Positions 32,920 to 45,399 of a DNA stretch of 64,000 nucleotides are shown one piece after another (position 1 is the first letter of the stretch; each line of letters opens with the position of its first letter). Where the stretch lies: the NCBI RefSeq assembly GCF_000471905.2, contig NW_006500355.1, positions 395,266 to 459,265 of the forward strand, given 5' to 3'. Under the pieces are notes generated by a model. That model did no database searches. It saw nothing but the letters and a program-made list of their open reading frames with translations, and was not told the origin of the DNA. The translations under genes were made by a program, and so were the position numbers. The DNA comes from Amborella trichopoda (lineage: Eukaryota; Streptophyta; Magnoliopsida; Amborellales; Amborellaceae).

Positions 32920-33275
32920 CAATCAAATTAGAGCCCACCTCAAATACTTCACTAGAAGAGGTTGTTTTGATGCCCAAATATCCTTAAATTGATCATCTCA
33001 ACTTCAAGATGCATGAATATGAGAAAAAATAGATTTCAATTTTTGAAAATAGTGCATCTCGTAATGCATTTTTGGACCATCAATTTTCAAGTTTCCATAG
33101 ATCTACTCCATCTATACTATTTTTTAACATTTAAATTTTATAATTAAAGATGAAAATATATTTTAAGGCTATCACAAAGCTTTTCAGTATTGAAACCACA
33201 TTTCTTGACTCTATTTCAAGGTGCGCTTTACTTTGATTGTTTGGAGCCTTGGCCCTATATAAACCACTCCCTTTA
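32920..33275. mobile_element. MITE of the 4524 subfamily, left end lost
   Basis: Begins inside the family arm ('aaacaatcaaattagagcc') next to (TA)n and ends 'ccctatataaaccactccc'. Confidence 0.65.
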
Positions 33276-33479
33276 GATATTTATTAATTCATATTTATAA
33301 TTTATATAATTATTTTAATTTTTATAGTTATATTTATAATATACAAAATTGGAACTGATCCGAATCCAGATTCAGATCCACATCCTATATAGTTTCAAAT
33401 TCAAATCTAGATTTGAATATTCTCGATCCGATCGAATCTAAATTTGATATACGTTTTGGATCCAAGTGGCTCTGAACCC

Positions 33480-34888
33480 GATCTGAAAAATTCTCAGCTC
33501 TATATCCTATCACCATTTGTCTCTCTCTCTTACATTGTACAAGGACTGTGAACTGTGAATCTGAAGGGAAAGGTTTTTATACTTCCCTTATAGCATAGAA
33601 GTGTTTACGATACAAAATCAAAGAGATCTTCATAAGAAAATCCCTCAAATCAGAACACCACAAACTGATTTTTAAAATATGATAGAGAAAGTAGAGAAAA
33701 TCGAATTCTGATCTGGGGCCAGATCTGCTCAGAAACAAGTAGACCTGCTCTTAGATCATTGGCAGTGCCGGCATGATCCGAACTTTGAAACACTATAAAG
33801 AAGCAATAAAGTTAGTCTAATTTAATTAAAATGAAATAAAGCAAAAAAAAGAAGTAAGGAAGAGTAAAGAAGTATACCAAACTAGGCCAGATGGCCCGGG
33901 ACTCCCAAGCCTTCGAGGACACACCCGTATCAGAACCGGTGTCCTCTTTGCCTCATTTTCTCCTAATGTTGACCAGGACTTAGCCTGGTTGAATGGGCGT
34001 GTTGACTAGACCTTAGTCAGGTTGAAAAGGGTTTTTGCCCTAAGGATAGCTGAAGAACCAAGGTTTCTTAGGTTTAGGCTTCTCAGGTTTAGGTTTTAGT
34101 CAGGATCTCCAAGCTAAGGCTTTTCTGAGCTAATTCTTTTCCGACCTTCCCACTAGCAGCCACGAAAAATATCCTTTTATAGATTGGGAATCGACTCAAA
34201 AGGGCAACTTACTATCGCCAACAAATCACCAGCCTGAATCTGCCAGTTCTGAGGTCTCTGGTCTGGGCGAGCCAAAATTGGTCAAATTCAGGAAATTTGG
34301 CCCAAAATAGCTGGGGGACCTTTGGCATGCGAAACTGCCGTTTTCGGGCAGTCAGAGCTGGGCGACACTGGCAGGACTGCTAAAAAATGGAAATTTCTGA
34401 TGCAGGGCAGATTCTAGTGCTGTCAAGCTACTGCCTGCCAAAAATCATCCATTTTGGGTTAGTCTAGGCTGGGCGACACTGGCAGAGTCGACCACGCCGG
34501 CACTGCCCAAAATAGAAAATTCATATTCAGAACTGATCAGTGAGTTGTCCTGCCAAAAACTGACGATTTCAGGTCAAAATGGGTTGGGCGGCACTGCCAG
34601 TGTTGCCCAAACCAAATCTGACCAAAATTGAACGTTTTTTGTTCACGCGTGCAGTGCAAGCTCTTGTGAAGCTTCAAGAGAAAATTTGGGTCAAAAAGAG
34701 TTATTTTACTATTTTTGGTGATTTTTCTGGTAAAACAGCGTATCCGTAGGATTCTGGGTCACAGGGTAGGCAGTATGGTTCTAGATCATAGGGTAGGCAG
34801 AATGGACTATGGTTGGAGGTCTACTAGGATAGTGTAGTCCTATGGGTTCAGAAAAACCACAAAATTTGTCAGTTTTAAAATGGGGTGT
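33480..34888. mobile_element. Degenerate LTR-like repeat, copy B
   Basis: Homologous in order to copy A (28681-29910) and ends 'aaatggggtgtctaca', typical of a Ty3/gypsy LTR 3' end. The interior repeats a motif around 'gggcgacactggcag' several times (34370-34600). No coding region. Confidence 0.45.
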
Positions 34889-35345
34889 CTACAAGAAGAT
34901 CTATGCTTCCCCTACCATCCAGCCATCCAATTTTGATCAAGAGAGCTACTCACCGTTTGATCTTAGATCCAACGTCTCAAAGTATTTTATTTTTAATTTT
35001 TTTATACAAATTGTATGAATATGAAATTTTGTACTGCCATCTTCTCATTGGGGTGCACCTATAAAAAATATTAAAAATAAATTTTTGATAAAATATAATG
35101 ACCAAAATACCCCTTGATCTTTTAGGGGTATTTTGGGCATTTTATTTTATTAGAAATATTTTTTTTATAGTTTTTGCTAGTGCGAGTTTAATAGAGGATT
35201 GGACATACGGAATTTGGTGTCAAAATAGTTTATATAAAAAAATGAAAAATAAAATGGTGTAGAGACGTGATATTGTGATTAAGGCAATCTTAGCCTTAGC
35301 CCTCCATTTAGAATGGACGGTTGGATAAATAAAGGGAAATATATA
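34889..35345. mobile_element. Type-A palindromic MITE, degenerate
   Basis: Central core 'gaccaaaatacccctt' / 'aggggtattttgggca' at about 35099-35141, with flanking 'aaaatattaaaaataaa' and 'tagtgcgag' features like the 60-kb copies. Confidence 0.5.
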
Positions 35346-35918
35346 AGTTTTATGTTGTAGAGGAAGCCTATAAAGCTTGCCTGAATCTGAATGCTTGAAT
35401 TTACTCTCTCTCTCTCTTTATTTTCTCCATTGTCTCATCTTCTTGCATAAGAAACAAAATGGGACAATTCTACTTGTTGTTTCCTTGTATCCTCGTGGGC
35501 ATATGTGCAATGGCATTATTCGACACAGATTAAGAGCCACAAGATGTTTTTTAAAAAAAAATACAAACTTTTGAAGCACCACATGTACGTACATCATTTA
35601 AATGACAAAAAAAAATGTATATAATGTTGCAACCCTTATATTATATGATAAAAATAAGGTACAACTCAAAAATCTAGTAGAAAAGAGTGAGCTTAAGTTG
35701 TAATACCTTCTAATTAATAATCATGACTTCGAGATGTATGAATATATAAAAAAAAAAATTTAAATCTTAAATATAACACATTTCGTAACAAGTTATATAG
35801 ACCACATAATTTTCAAATGTTGATAGATCTACTCGATCTGCAATGTTTTTATAGTTTTAAGTTTTATAATTAGGGTTAAATATAATTAGGGCAGTTTTCT
35901 CCATGTACACAAACTCAA
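35346..35918. other. Unassigned spacer
   Basis: Contains a (TC)n run near 35404 and a partial MITE-like stretch 'tataatgttgcaaccctta' near 35619. No gene is supported. Confidence 0.4.
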
Positions 35919-36124
35919 CCCAATTATTCCCTCTATAAAAAGCCAATCCAATCCTGCTAGTTTCTCTCTCTTAATCTTTTTTCTAACCTGCAAACAAGAC
36001 AAGCAATGAGCCAGCTTGGCCCCAATTATTCCCTCTATAAAAAGCCAATCCAATCCTGCTAGTTTCTCTCTCTTAATCTTTTTTCTAACCAGCAAACAAG
36101 ACAAGCAAGCAATGAGCCAGCTTG
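35919..36124. repeat. 102-bp tandem duplication
   Basis: Two near-identical units from 'caattattccctctataaaa' at 35921 and 36023 to 'gagccagcttggcc'. The reverse-strand open frame across it is therefore internally repeated and probably spurious. Confidence 0.9.
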
Positions 36125-36496
36125 GCCATTGTAGAGAGAGAGGCAGTTTGTAGGTAGAGAGAGAGATCAAGAACCTAATGGGATTGGCTGTGTATAATTA
36201 GGGAGAAAAACATTAAGATTGTCTGATTGCATGGCTTTGTGTAGAGAGAGAAACTAGTAAGATTGTCTTTGTATAGAGATAGCAGACTTCTGAAGGGACA
36301 GAGAGAGAGAGCAATAGTTTGGGTGAGGACGGAGACTATTTGAGTTTTGTAGAAAGACAGAGAGAGCTAAGTTTGTGGATTAGAGGAGAGAGAAATATGC
36401 ATAGAAAATTTAGGCAAAATTACATTTGGACTTGAAAATATATATAAGATATTATGTGATGATCTATATTTTCAAGTATTTTATGTCGAGGTCTAC
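36125..36496. other. Unassigned, GA-containing spacer
   Basis: Several 'agagagag' runs; no gene recognised. Confidence 0.4.
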
Positions 36497-36690
36497 TCTT
36501 GGCTAGGGGTGGCAATGGACCTGACCAAACCCAGGTCCCGAAGGGTAGACCCGACCACGGTTCCGGGTATGGGTCTACACTTTTAGACCCGAAAGGTCGG
36601 GTCCAGGTACAAAACTTGGACCCAAATAGTATTTGGGTTCTGGTTTGGGTTCAACCGCACCTGCTCGTTGCCGCCCCTACTCCTAACCTC
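36497..36690. mobile_element. 'ggggtggcaat' inverted-repeat element
   Basis: Left 'ctaggggtggcaatggacc' pairs with 'ttgccgcccctac' at the right. Interior 'aggtcgggtccaggt' motifs match the inserts in FT units 1 and 2. Confidence 0.6.
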
Positions 36691-37522
36691 CTAATTTTAT
36701 TTTTCTATTTTAAATTGTTCTCCCTAGACCGATGTACGCAACATTGCAATGTTTTTTTTTTTAAAGAAGTTTTTGGTCTATAGTGGTCAGTCTGATGTTA
36801 TGAATATCAAATAGCGCTATAGTGAGTGTTCCGATATTTACAACAACAGACCACCTGACTTGTGAAAGTTTTAAGCAAGCTTTGTAGCCCGATGTTCCAA
36901 ACATTTCGCAGCCCCATAGTAAATGGTTTGATGTTTTGAACATAGGACCGCATGGACTATAAAAGTTTGAAACAGGCTCAGTGGTCTCGTATTACAAGTA
37001 TCTGACTATTCAAAAAATTCGAAGTCGAGAGCGGACTAATAGTAGCGATATTGGACGATGCCAAAGTGAAGTTTAAAGTAGTTTGATATTTGGAACATTG
37101 GACCGACCACTAATATATCCCCAAACCATCAAACAGCCTTGGAAACAAAAAAAATGCAGTCTGATGTTTGTAACATTGGATCAAGAGCAAAATTAACAAA
37201 CAATAAAAAGAGGGTATACGGCTAGACTTGTCGTCAAATACTTGAAAATATGGATCGTCACCTAGTATCGTATTTTTTTTCAAGGCCCGAACATAATTTT
37301 TCCAAAATTGTATGTATTCTTTCCTATAACATGGGCTCTTGCTTTAATTGGTAACGAAGATGCCTCTTAATCATTATTTCTCACGTTAGAATCTCACTTG
37401 CCTATGGCATACATACTTTATAAAAAATCGAAGTTCACCCAAGCTGGGCCACCTAGCCACATGTTGAGCCTCACCTGGGCCAGAGCCCTCGAGCTTAGGT
37501 TGTGCGTCGGCCTTTGAGGTTA
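36691..37522. other. Unassigned spacer
   Basis: No gene recognised. A loose recurring phrase around 'tgatgtttggaacattgga' appears several times between 36790 and 37190. Confidence 0.4.
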
Positions 37523-37690
37523 GGGGTGGCAATGGACTCAGACCTGACAAATGACCCGACTTAAGTCCGAGTATGAGCCCAAAAATTAGACCCTGCGGAT
37601 CATATCCGGGTTCAAAAATTGGACCAAAATACCATTCAGGTTTGGGTCCAGGTCCATATGAACCCGATATGGATTCGACCTCGAATAGTG
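37523..37690. mobile_element. 'ggggtggcaat' element, partial
   Basis: Starts 'ttaggggtggcaatggact'; right end not found before the A/T-rich tract. Confidence 0.5.
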
Positions 37691-37776
37691 CTACTATATA
37701 AATAATATTTAATATATTATATTTAAATAATATTTAAATAAATATAATTATATTTTTTTGTTATAATATTTAAATA

Positions 37777-37804
<28 letters not shown>
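37691..37804. repeat. A/T-rich tract with (TA)n
   Basis: AATATTTAAATA-type sequence ending in about 15 TA units that abut the truncated LTR. Confidence 0.8.
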
Positions 37805-37810
<6 letters not shown>

Positions 37811-39250
37811 AGAAAATTTTATATTTTAATATATCCAATCCTTAATTATTTGATCAATTAATCTTGATTCAAAGAATTAGTAAATATCTCAAATATTCAA
37901 TCTTATCGCATAAGTTAGTTATATTTAAAAAAATAAGCCAACCAAGAGGATAAACATTCTTCCCAATAATGTTACGTGAATAGGTGGGGCAGCATCCCAA
38001 ATATATTTTTTAGAAAATATTTTATTTCATATTTAGAATTTTTAAATCTTATATTTTATTTAAAACATTGAAATTTTTTTTTTTTAATTTATAAATTCAA
38101 TTGACAAAAATAAAATATCAAAAGATTCATAAAAATTTCAAATAAACATTCTAAAAATCACATAACATGATTCTATTCTCATCAAATAAAAAAATTTTAT
38201 ACTTTAATATATCCAATCCTTAATTATTTGATCAATTAATCTTGATTCAAAGAATTCGTAAATATCTCAAATATTCAATCTTATCACATAAGTTATCTAA
38301 AAAAATAAGCCAACCAAGAGGATAAACATTCTTCCAAATAATGTTACGTGAATGGGTGGGGCAGCATCCCAAATATATTTTTTTAGAAAATATTTTATTC
38401 ATATTTAGAATATTTAAATCTTATATTTTATTTAAAACATTGAAATTTTCATTTTTTTTTTTAATTTATAAATTCAATTGACAAAAATAAAATATCAAAA
38501 GATTCATAAAAATTTCAAATAAACATTCTAAAAATCACATAACATGAATTAATTAAAATTAATTAATTTTGATGGGAATCGGATCCGTTAAATCTAGGAA
38601 ATTATCAATACATGAGAGTATTCCACCTTTAACTGCGAATCGCAATCCACTTAGCTTTCTCAAAGTGACCCAGCAGTTCTCATGACCGACAGTCCACTGC
38701 AGGGGTTCATGATTGGACTACCAAAGTCAGTCAATAAACTAGGGGACGTAATCTCAGTTTATGGATTTCAGGTTCTCCCCTAGAGACAAAAATCATAGTC
38801 CTCCAGACCATGATGCAACCATGACTCTATGATGCATAGGGTTAATCTCTTGCATATGTACACGCTTCACCCTCATTGGCGAATCTCAAAACGGCTATCT
38901 ATGTACATGTCGTGTGATGATATAACGATGAGGTTTTAGCCCAGTCTCTAAAGGCTATTCATCACACGCAAGGGCCACACGGTCCCTTGGCTCTCATTCG
39001 AGCATACACCGACCTCATCAAGGGTTAACCTACTAAACCCTTCTCAGTTAGATCCTTATGCCCATGTATCTTTGGTTTTTCTAAACCTCGACTAGTTTAG
39101 CTCGTCGAGCCTAGTCCGAGTATCAGCAAATATCATTTGCCTAGCATGATCCACAAAAGAACTACACTCCCACTGAGTTTATGTTTTATTTATTAAATAT
39201 GTTTTACACAGTTTTTCATGAAGGCCTTTAAAAGCCACATAAACCCAACA
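37805..39250 (-). repeat. 3' LTR of a Ty1/copia element, truncated and internally duplicated
   Basis: Homologous to 46760-47916. The minus-strand 5' end 'tgttgggtttatgtgg' is at 39250. The far end of the LTR (the part matching 46098-46760) is missing, replaced by the TA tract. An about 375-bp block ('tttatattttaatatatcc' to 'catgattctattctcatc') is present twice in tandem (37805 and about 38190). An about 85-bp segment present in the other LTR near 46965-47048 is absent. Confidence 0.8.
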
Positions 39251-39274
39251 TCTTCCACTTGGCCTTTGAAAACC

Positions 39275-39900
39275 TTACAATCTCTCTTCCTCACTTTCTC
39301 TCATTCCCATCTCCCTTACATGATTTGTAAAAACATTTGGATCTAGTCCTTTTGTGAGTGGATCAGCTATCATCACCTCGGTGGGTATATAATTGATGTC
39401 AATCTCTCCGTACTGCACCTCATTGTGCAAATGATATAAGAAGGGCTTTATATGCTTGGAATTTTTATGAAATTTGAGCTCCTTAGATAGGCATATAGCG
39501 GCCGTATTGTCGCAGTTGAGTCTCACAGCCCCATATTGTATTAGCTTGATTAGATTAAGATATTTCCTAATCCATACAGCCTCTTTGGCTGCCAAGCAAC
39601 ATGTCACGTATTCTGATTCCATAGTAGACAATGCTACTATATCCAGTTTTTTTGACTTTCAAGAAACAATCCCTCCTCCAAGCATGAACACATATCCAGA
39701 TGTTGACTTCGCATCATCTAGATCCCCTTGATAGCTTGCAGCGGAATATCCTTGAAAAGTGATTTTCGATCCTCCCTTATATGTAAGTACGTAGTTCACA
39801 ATCCCTTTCAAGTATCTCAAAATTCTATTAACTACTTTCCAATGTTCCACTCTTGGATTGCATTGGAACCAGCTAACCATGCTCATGATGAAAGACAAGT
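39275..39900 (-). pseudogene. copia RNase H and end of reverse transcriptase
   Basis: Carries TMESEYVTCCLAAKEAVWIR, the copia RNase H signature, followed by NCDNTAAICLSKE, KHIKPFLYHLHNEV and DPLTKGL. The upstream part has SLMYAMTGTRLDLSF, HWKVVNRILRYLKG and DDAKSTSGYVFMLGGG. A frameshift or stop near 39635-39660 separates the two. Confidence 0.88.
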
Positions 39901-40950
39901 CAAGTCTTGTCCCTGTCATTGCATACATAAGGGATCCCACTGCACTTCTATACGATACTCTCTCCATGATTTTCATTTCCTCTACATCGTCGTCACTAGG
40001 GCACATTTTATTATTAAACTTTGTTTCTTGTCAATCGGGGTTGTCATGGGCTTATATTTATCCATGTCAAACTTTTTCAACACCTTCTTGCAATAGGTTG
40101 TTTGAGAAAGTTGAATGGTTCTCTTTCCTCTGTTTCTTACAATCTTTATGCTCAACACATATGAAGCTTCCCCAAAAACCTTCATATCAAAGTGTTATGC
40201 AAGGAATTTCTTAGTTTCCAATACGAGGTCTATTGAGCTACTAATTATCAGCATGTCATCTATATATGGATGAATACGACATCACTCCCACTGACCTTTT
40301 TATAGATACAAAAGTCTTCTTGGTAGGGATAAATCATGCCAAAGACAAAGTCTCTTAGAATTAAGGTACCACTAGCGCGATGCTTGTTTTAGGCCATAGA
40401 GGGTCTTATTAAATTTGCACACTAGGTTCCCTTTTCCCTTTTCTTCAAATGCCTCAGGTTGTATCATATAAATTTTTTCTTCTAAATCCCCATTTAGGAA
40501 AGTTGTATTTATATCCATTTGATGGATTTCAAAGTCAAAATGGGCTGCTTTGGTTATAACGACTCTAATGGATTGAACTTGGCAACTGGTGAAAAGGTTT
40601 CCTCATAATCTATTATTTCATTTGGTTAAATCCTTTAGCTACTAGTCTAGCATTGTATTTTTCTAGCTTCCCTTCTGAGTTAAGTTTCTTCTTGAAAATT
40701 CACTTGCATCTTATGGCTTTTCGGTCTCGAGGTAGAGGTGCTAATTCTCAAACATGATTTTGGTTAATGAAGGAGTATTCTTCTTTCATGGCTTCTATCC
40801 AATAGTTATTTTCAGAGCAAGTTATGGCTTCTATGTAAGTCTTAGGCTCATTATTTGGTTCATCCCCAATTCTATCATAATGTTTTCTCAGATATGTAAA
40901 GTGTTCAAGGTATTGAGGTGATCCTCTTTCTTAGTTACGGAAGTTCAGAT
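39900..40950 (-). pseudogene. copia reverse transcriptase, frameshifted
   Basis: FGEASYVLSIKIVRNRGKRT and QTTYCKKVLKKFDMDKYKP are open (39982-40185); YIDDMLI, the catalytic box, is at about 40243-40263 in another frame. Further upstream, translated pieces correspond to 'QPEAFEEKGKGNLVCKF'-type and 'TALKQASR'-type copia RT sequence with several breaks. Confidence 0.75.
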
Positions 40951-40952
40951 TT

Positions 40953-43900
40953 TGTCATGACCCCACCCCCCCCCTAACCCCTACCGTTCACTACAAAGAG
41001 TAGCAGGGTGCGAGTTCGTGATCTAAAGGTAGCAGACGCTACGCAAGACAGAGTGATGCGTTACTTTGATAAAGCGGTAACTCAAGCAAACCAAGAAAGT
41101 AAAGAAAGTTTAACACAAGCACAGAAACTAGGTAAAAAGAAAACTAAGATTTATGTCAATACATAAACATCTTGAAATAGTACATCTGTTCAAGGCACAA
41201 AAGGCCTAAATTACAAAAAATATATAGTTCCAAAAAGACAACCCAGAACATTGCCCACTGCCGATAAACACATACAAGCAAAAGGTCTTCTTCACAAGTA
41301 CAAGCCTTCGTCGACCAGATCGATCTCCCCCAACCAGCAGTCCTTTAACTTGCAACTTCTACTCTACAGGGATGGAAAAAGAGGAATGAGTTATAAAGCC
41401 CAGTAAGAGGATCTAGAAGTTATGCATCCATAACATTATCTATTCTGGCATTATAAATAATACTTTTATCTATAAGCAATCATAATGGAAAAAGTATCTT
41501 GTTAGCAATCTTTCCAATACACTCATCACTGATGGCATATCGCATATCATGATTATCATAAAACCAGTATCACTACAAGCATTCACAATCACGCATTCAG
41601 TTAATAACCAGTCACTCCTTATATTCACCTACTCCCAAAGTAGAAGCCTTATTCATTAGGCCAAGTCAATCCCATTGTTTAGGACTTCTACCATTACTCG
41701 GGAGATATGGCAATGACAATGAATGTCTCATTTGGTAATGCACTCGCACTCACACACATAGTCCTCAGTGCGCTTTAAGGCTTTTGATAGGCATTTACGT
41801 TGTAAGGCACTATTCACTATTTACTTCTTCTAATACATTGAATTTCGAGAGGCACGACCCACCCATTACACTTTCCGCCCAACTCCCCTCCTATCATACA
41901 GGGAGTTAGGGAATATTGCCGGCAGTACTCTCTTATCAAGTCACATCATACCACCACGGGTTACTGGTGTGTGACGTTATTGAATCACTTCACTATTATC
42001 AAACACAACATAGGGTCATGCTTAGAGCATGCTATCAAATCACTCTTCACTTAACATTCATCACTTTGGCACTTAATGCCTCTCACATTGCCAACACATA
42101 GAATTCATTATTTAGCACTCATTAGATGGCATTGACATTTAGCACAAGAATATCACATGGTAGTCATTATATGGCATTTACACTTAACACATGAATAATT
42201 CATGACACTCATTGAATAGTATTCTCATTCATCACTTGAATATCACATAACACTCACTAAATCGCATTCTCACTCATTACTTGAATATCACATAACGCTC
42301 ACCAAATAGCATTCTCACACATTACTTGAATATCACATAACGCTTACTAAATAGCATTTTCACTCATTACTTGAATATCACATGGCACTTACTGCATGGC
42401 ATTCACACCTTAGCATGCATAATTTATGGGAAGTTCTATCAATAGCGATGTAGTCCCCGTAAAATGAGCATAACTTTCAATCTAGGGGGTTTTTCAAGAA
42501 AATCTTTACATGCAAATTTTAAGTATTCCATAAACCTTTCAATTGGTGGTGGATTGAAGGAACATGGGATCTCTTTTGGTCAATCAAAATTGGTGGCAAT
42601 AGTGACATCAGTTCTGAGTTTCCATAATAGCTACCCATAGTGACATTTCTTCACATTTAATCGTGTAACTCTCAAATTAGGATTAATTTCGAAAAGTGCT
42701 CAATATGTAATTTCAAGCTTACTTATAAATCTTTAAAATGACTATAGTTTGGAAGAAAACGAGCACCATTTGGTCGTTTAACATGCATGACAATAGAAAC
42801 ATCAATTCTGCAATTTACTAAAACTGTCCACAGCGACCTATTTACATAATTGAGAGTATAACTTCTCATTCATGAAGAATTTGAACATGGCTTTAACATG
42901 AACATTATAGTGGACACACACACTATTCAAATGGCGGTGATTTGAACGAATTTAGACACTTGTTGGTCATTCAAAAGTTTTGTGCAAGGTAGATGACAGT
43001 GGCTAGAATTCTGATGTCTGTTAACAGTGACATAGCCTTATTTATTGAAGTATAAATCTTAACATGTGCAAAATATCACGATTTCACAAGAATAAAAGTT
43101 ATAGTAGACGCACATAGCTTCCATTCAAGACCAATTTGAGCTCATTTGGACTCGGTTGGTCACTGAACCATTGGATACAAAAGCACCTATAGTTCTTGAA
43201 AATTCATTTTCCCCCTTTTCTTTCTTAAACTCTTCATACATGCAGAAGCATAAACCATTCACAGCAGTGTGCTTCAACCCATAGTTGATAAACAGTCACC
43301 CTCCACTCTATCTAGACTAAAATTACAGGAATGTTTGGCAAGCAATATTATTGTACACAAAGGTTATACAATCATGTATTCAAGCACACAAGATTCAAGG
43401 ATCTAAGTTTATTATTACACACTCATACATCATGCGTAAAATATCTATGATACACACTTCCAAATCCTCTTACCTTAGTTGCACAAAGCTTCCTCCCCCC
43501 AAATCCTCTTCCCATAGTCATCTTTCACTTTCACAGTTGCTGACAGTGAGCTAAGGGAGCCTTCTCCACGCCCCTCACTTACCTTAGAGAGGGAGAGAGA
43601 AGGAAAAAATGAGAGAGCAGGTGGAAAATGGCATGAGGGGGAGGGAGAGGGCTTATATGCTCCTCAGTAGGTGGCAACCCATTGGGGACAAGTGGCGTGC
43701 AGCTGGCCAGGTGGCGCGCATGGCAGTATGCATAAAACAAGTGGCGTTCGCTGCTCATGCACGCTACGCAGTCGGCGATGCTCTTCATTTCACTCTCATG
43801 CGACGTCGTTCTCTAGTCACAGACGGCGTTGGCCCCTTTGAGCGCGGCGTTCGTCCACCACGCGCACAACGTTACTCCACGCGCGCGGCGTTACTCATTG

Positions 43901-44137
43901 ATGCGCATGACGTTACTCCTCCAAGCGCGCAGTGTTACTCCCTTACGCACACGACGTTTCTCCCTTACGCATGCGATGTTAGCCCCTTACGCGCGCGGTA
44001 TTAGCCCTTTCTCTTCATTCACGCATGACACTGCCTCCTCTCACCCCTCCAACGGCATTACCCTCCTCACTACATAACCGGCGATGCTTCACTCTCCCCG
44101 CCATGCAGGTGACTTAGAAAAATCTTAGGTCGTTACA
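40953..44137. mobile_element. Probable solo Ty3/gypsy LTR inserted in the copia element
   Basis: The 3185-bp insert begins 'tgtcatgacccc' and ends 'ggtcgttaca', inverted TG...CA ends typical of some Ty3/gypsy LTRs. It interrupts the copia polyprotein between integrase and RT. Flanking 5-mers are gattt and aattc (3/5 match), a weak target duplication. Inside are repeated 'tcacttgaatatcacataac' phrases (42230-42390) and a CG-rich repeat tract (43820-44010). No polyprotein is present. A 'gtgcgagttcgtgatct' block is shared with 29231-29260. Confidence 0.65.
43820..44010. repeat. CG-rich degenerate tandem repeat
   Basis: About seven imperfect units of about 27 bp centred on 'gcgcgcggcgttactc' and 'acgcacacgacgtttctc'. 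Striking CpG density against an A/T-rich background. Confidence 0.75.
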
Positions 44138-44141
44138 AATT

Positions 44142-44990
44142 CTATTTGAGTTTGGATTTGAGGTTTTGGCTCGGGTTCTTGATTCTCAACATTGTCACAG
44201 CCATCTCATAGAGATCGGCTTGCTTGCGACTAATTCTTGCTTCAAAGAATTCATCCTCAAAGAAATGGGCATCTCGGCTTTCAATGACCGCCCCATTTTC
44301 TAGGTTGTAGAATCGATACCTCTTACCATGGTCAGGGTAGCCAATGAAGATGGTCTTGACAGTTTTGGGATCTAGATTTGTCCGATTTTGGTATAGGATA
44401 AGGACATGGGCTAAGCAACCCCAAACCCTTAGGTGATCGAGGGACAGAGTACGACTAGTGAATATTTTGTAAGGAGTAAGAGGGGTAGCTTTGGTGGAAG
44501 TCCGGTTCAGAATGTAACCAACTGTTAATACTGCTTCCCCCCAAAAATCTAAAGAAAGTTTTGTATGACCCATCATACTTCTCACCATTTCTACCAAGGT
44601 TCTATTCCGTCTCTCGGCAACTCCATTTTATTCCTGTGTGTAGGGCATAGTAAATTGATGAATAATCTCATGCTCTACACACAAGTCTTTAAAGAGTTCG
44701 GAAGAGTACTCCCTACCTCTATCGGTTCTTAAGACTTTGATTTTCAAGTTTGTTTGATTTTCTACCTTCAGCTTTGTAAATCTTGAATTTTCTAAAGCCT
44801 CGGATTTAGTGTGCATAAGGTATATGTAGCCAAATCGCGAGTGGTCATCAATAAAAGTGTGAAGTACCTTTTGCAGCGTTTGGTAGCCATTAGGACAACA
44901 TATGTCGCTATGAATGATTTCCAATACATTAATAGCTCTTTGTGCCCCGGTGGAGCTTTTCCTAATTAATTTCCTTGCACACACGATTCA
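44142..44990 (-). pseudogene. copia integrase with one internal stop
   Basis: Catalytic region: HSDICCPNGYQT, TFIDDHSRFGYIYL and LRTDRGREYSS supply the D, D and E of the integrase core; then SMMGHTKLSLDFWGEAVLT, HLRVWGCLAHV and KTIFIGYPDHGKRYRFY follow. A single TAA interrupts the conserved block between 44628 and 44597 (before NGVAERRNRT). Otherwise the frame is open. Confidence 0.88.
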
Positions 44991-45399
44991 CATACTTTTT
45001 ATAAATCTCCTTTATAGTTTTGAAGTATCATATCTTTTCTTAGTATTTTCATTTTATAAAATCGTATGTGCCCTAGCCGCATCTGCTATAAATACGCATC
45101 CAAATTTATTTCAATTGAGTAAAGACCGTTCACAAGTCGTCTGATCATTACAACTTCATTATGATTTTCACTATAACCTTTTCTCCGACAAAGGTAATGA
45201 TAAATCCAGCCTTAGATATCTTGGGAACCGAAGTCAAGCACTTCCTCATTTCGGAAGTATAAAGTGCTTATTTTAGTATCAACATCTTTCCATTCTTCAA
45301 TTCAAGATAGTAGTCCCCAACACCAACACTTCGGTCTTTTGATTTCCTCCCATGAAGATATATTATTCACCGGCCCCCATGGGAGTGAAAGTGCGGAAT

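Noticed and set aside
42230..42390. Regularly repeated 'cttgaatatcacataac' as a CRISPR-like array
   Set aside because: Plant nuclear context, imperfect repeats without distinct spacers; an internal repeat of the inserted LTR-like element.
43609..44077. Ala/Arg/Thr-rich frames in the CG-rich tract
   Set aside because: Come from the tandem repeat inside a putative LTR; no known domain.
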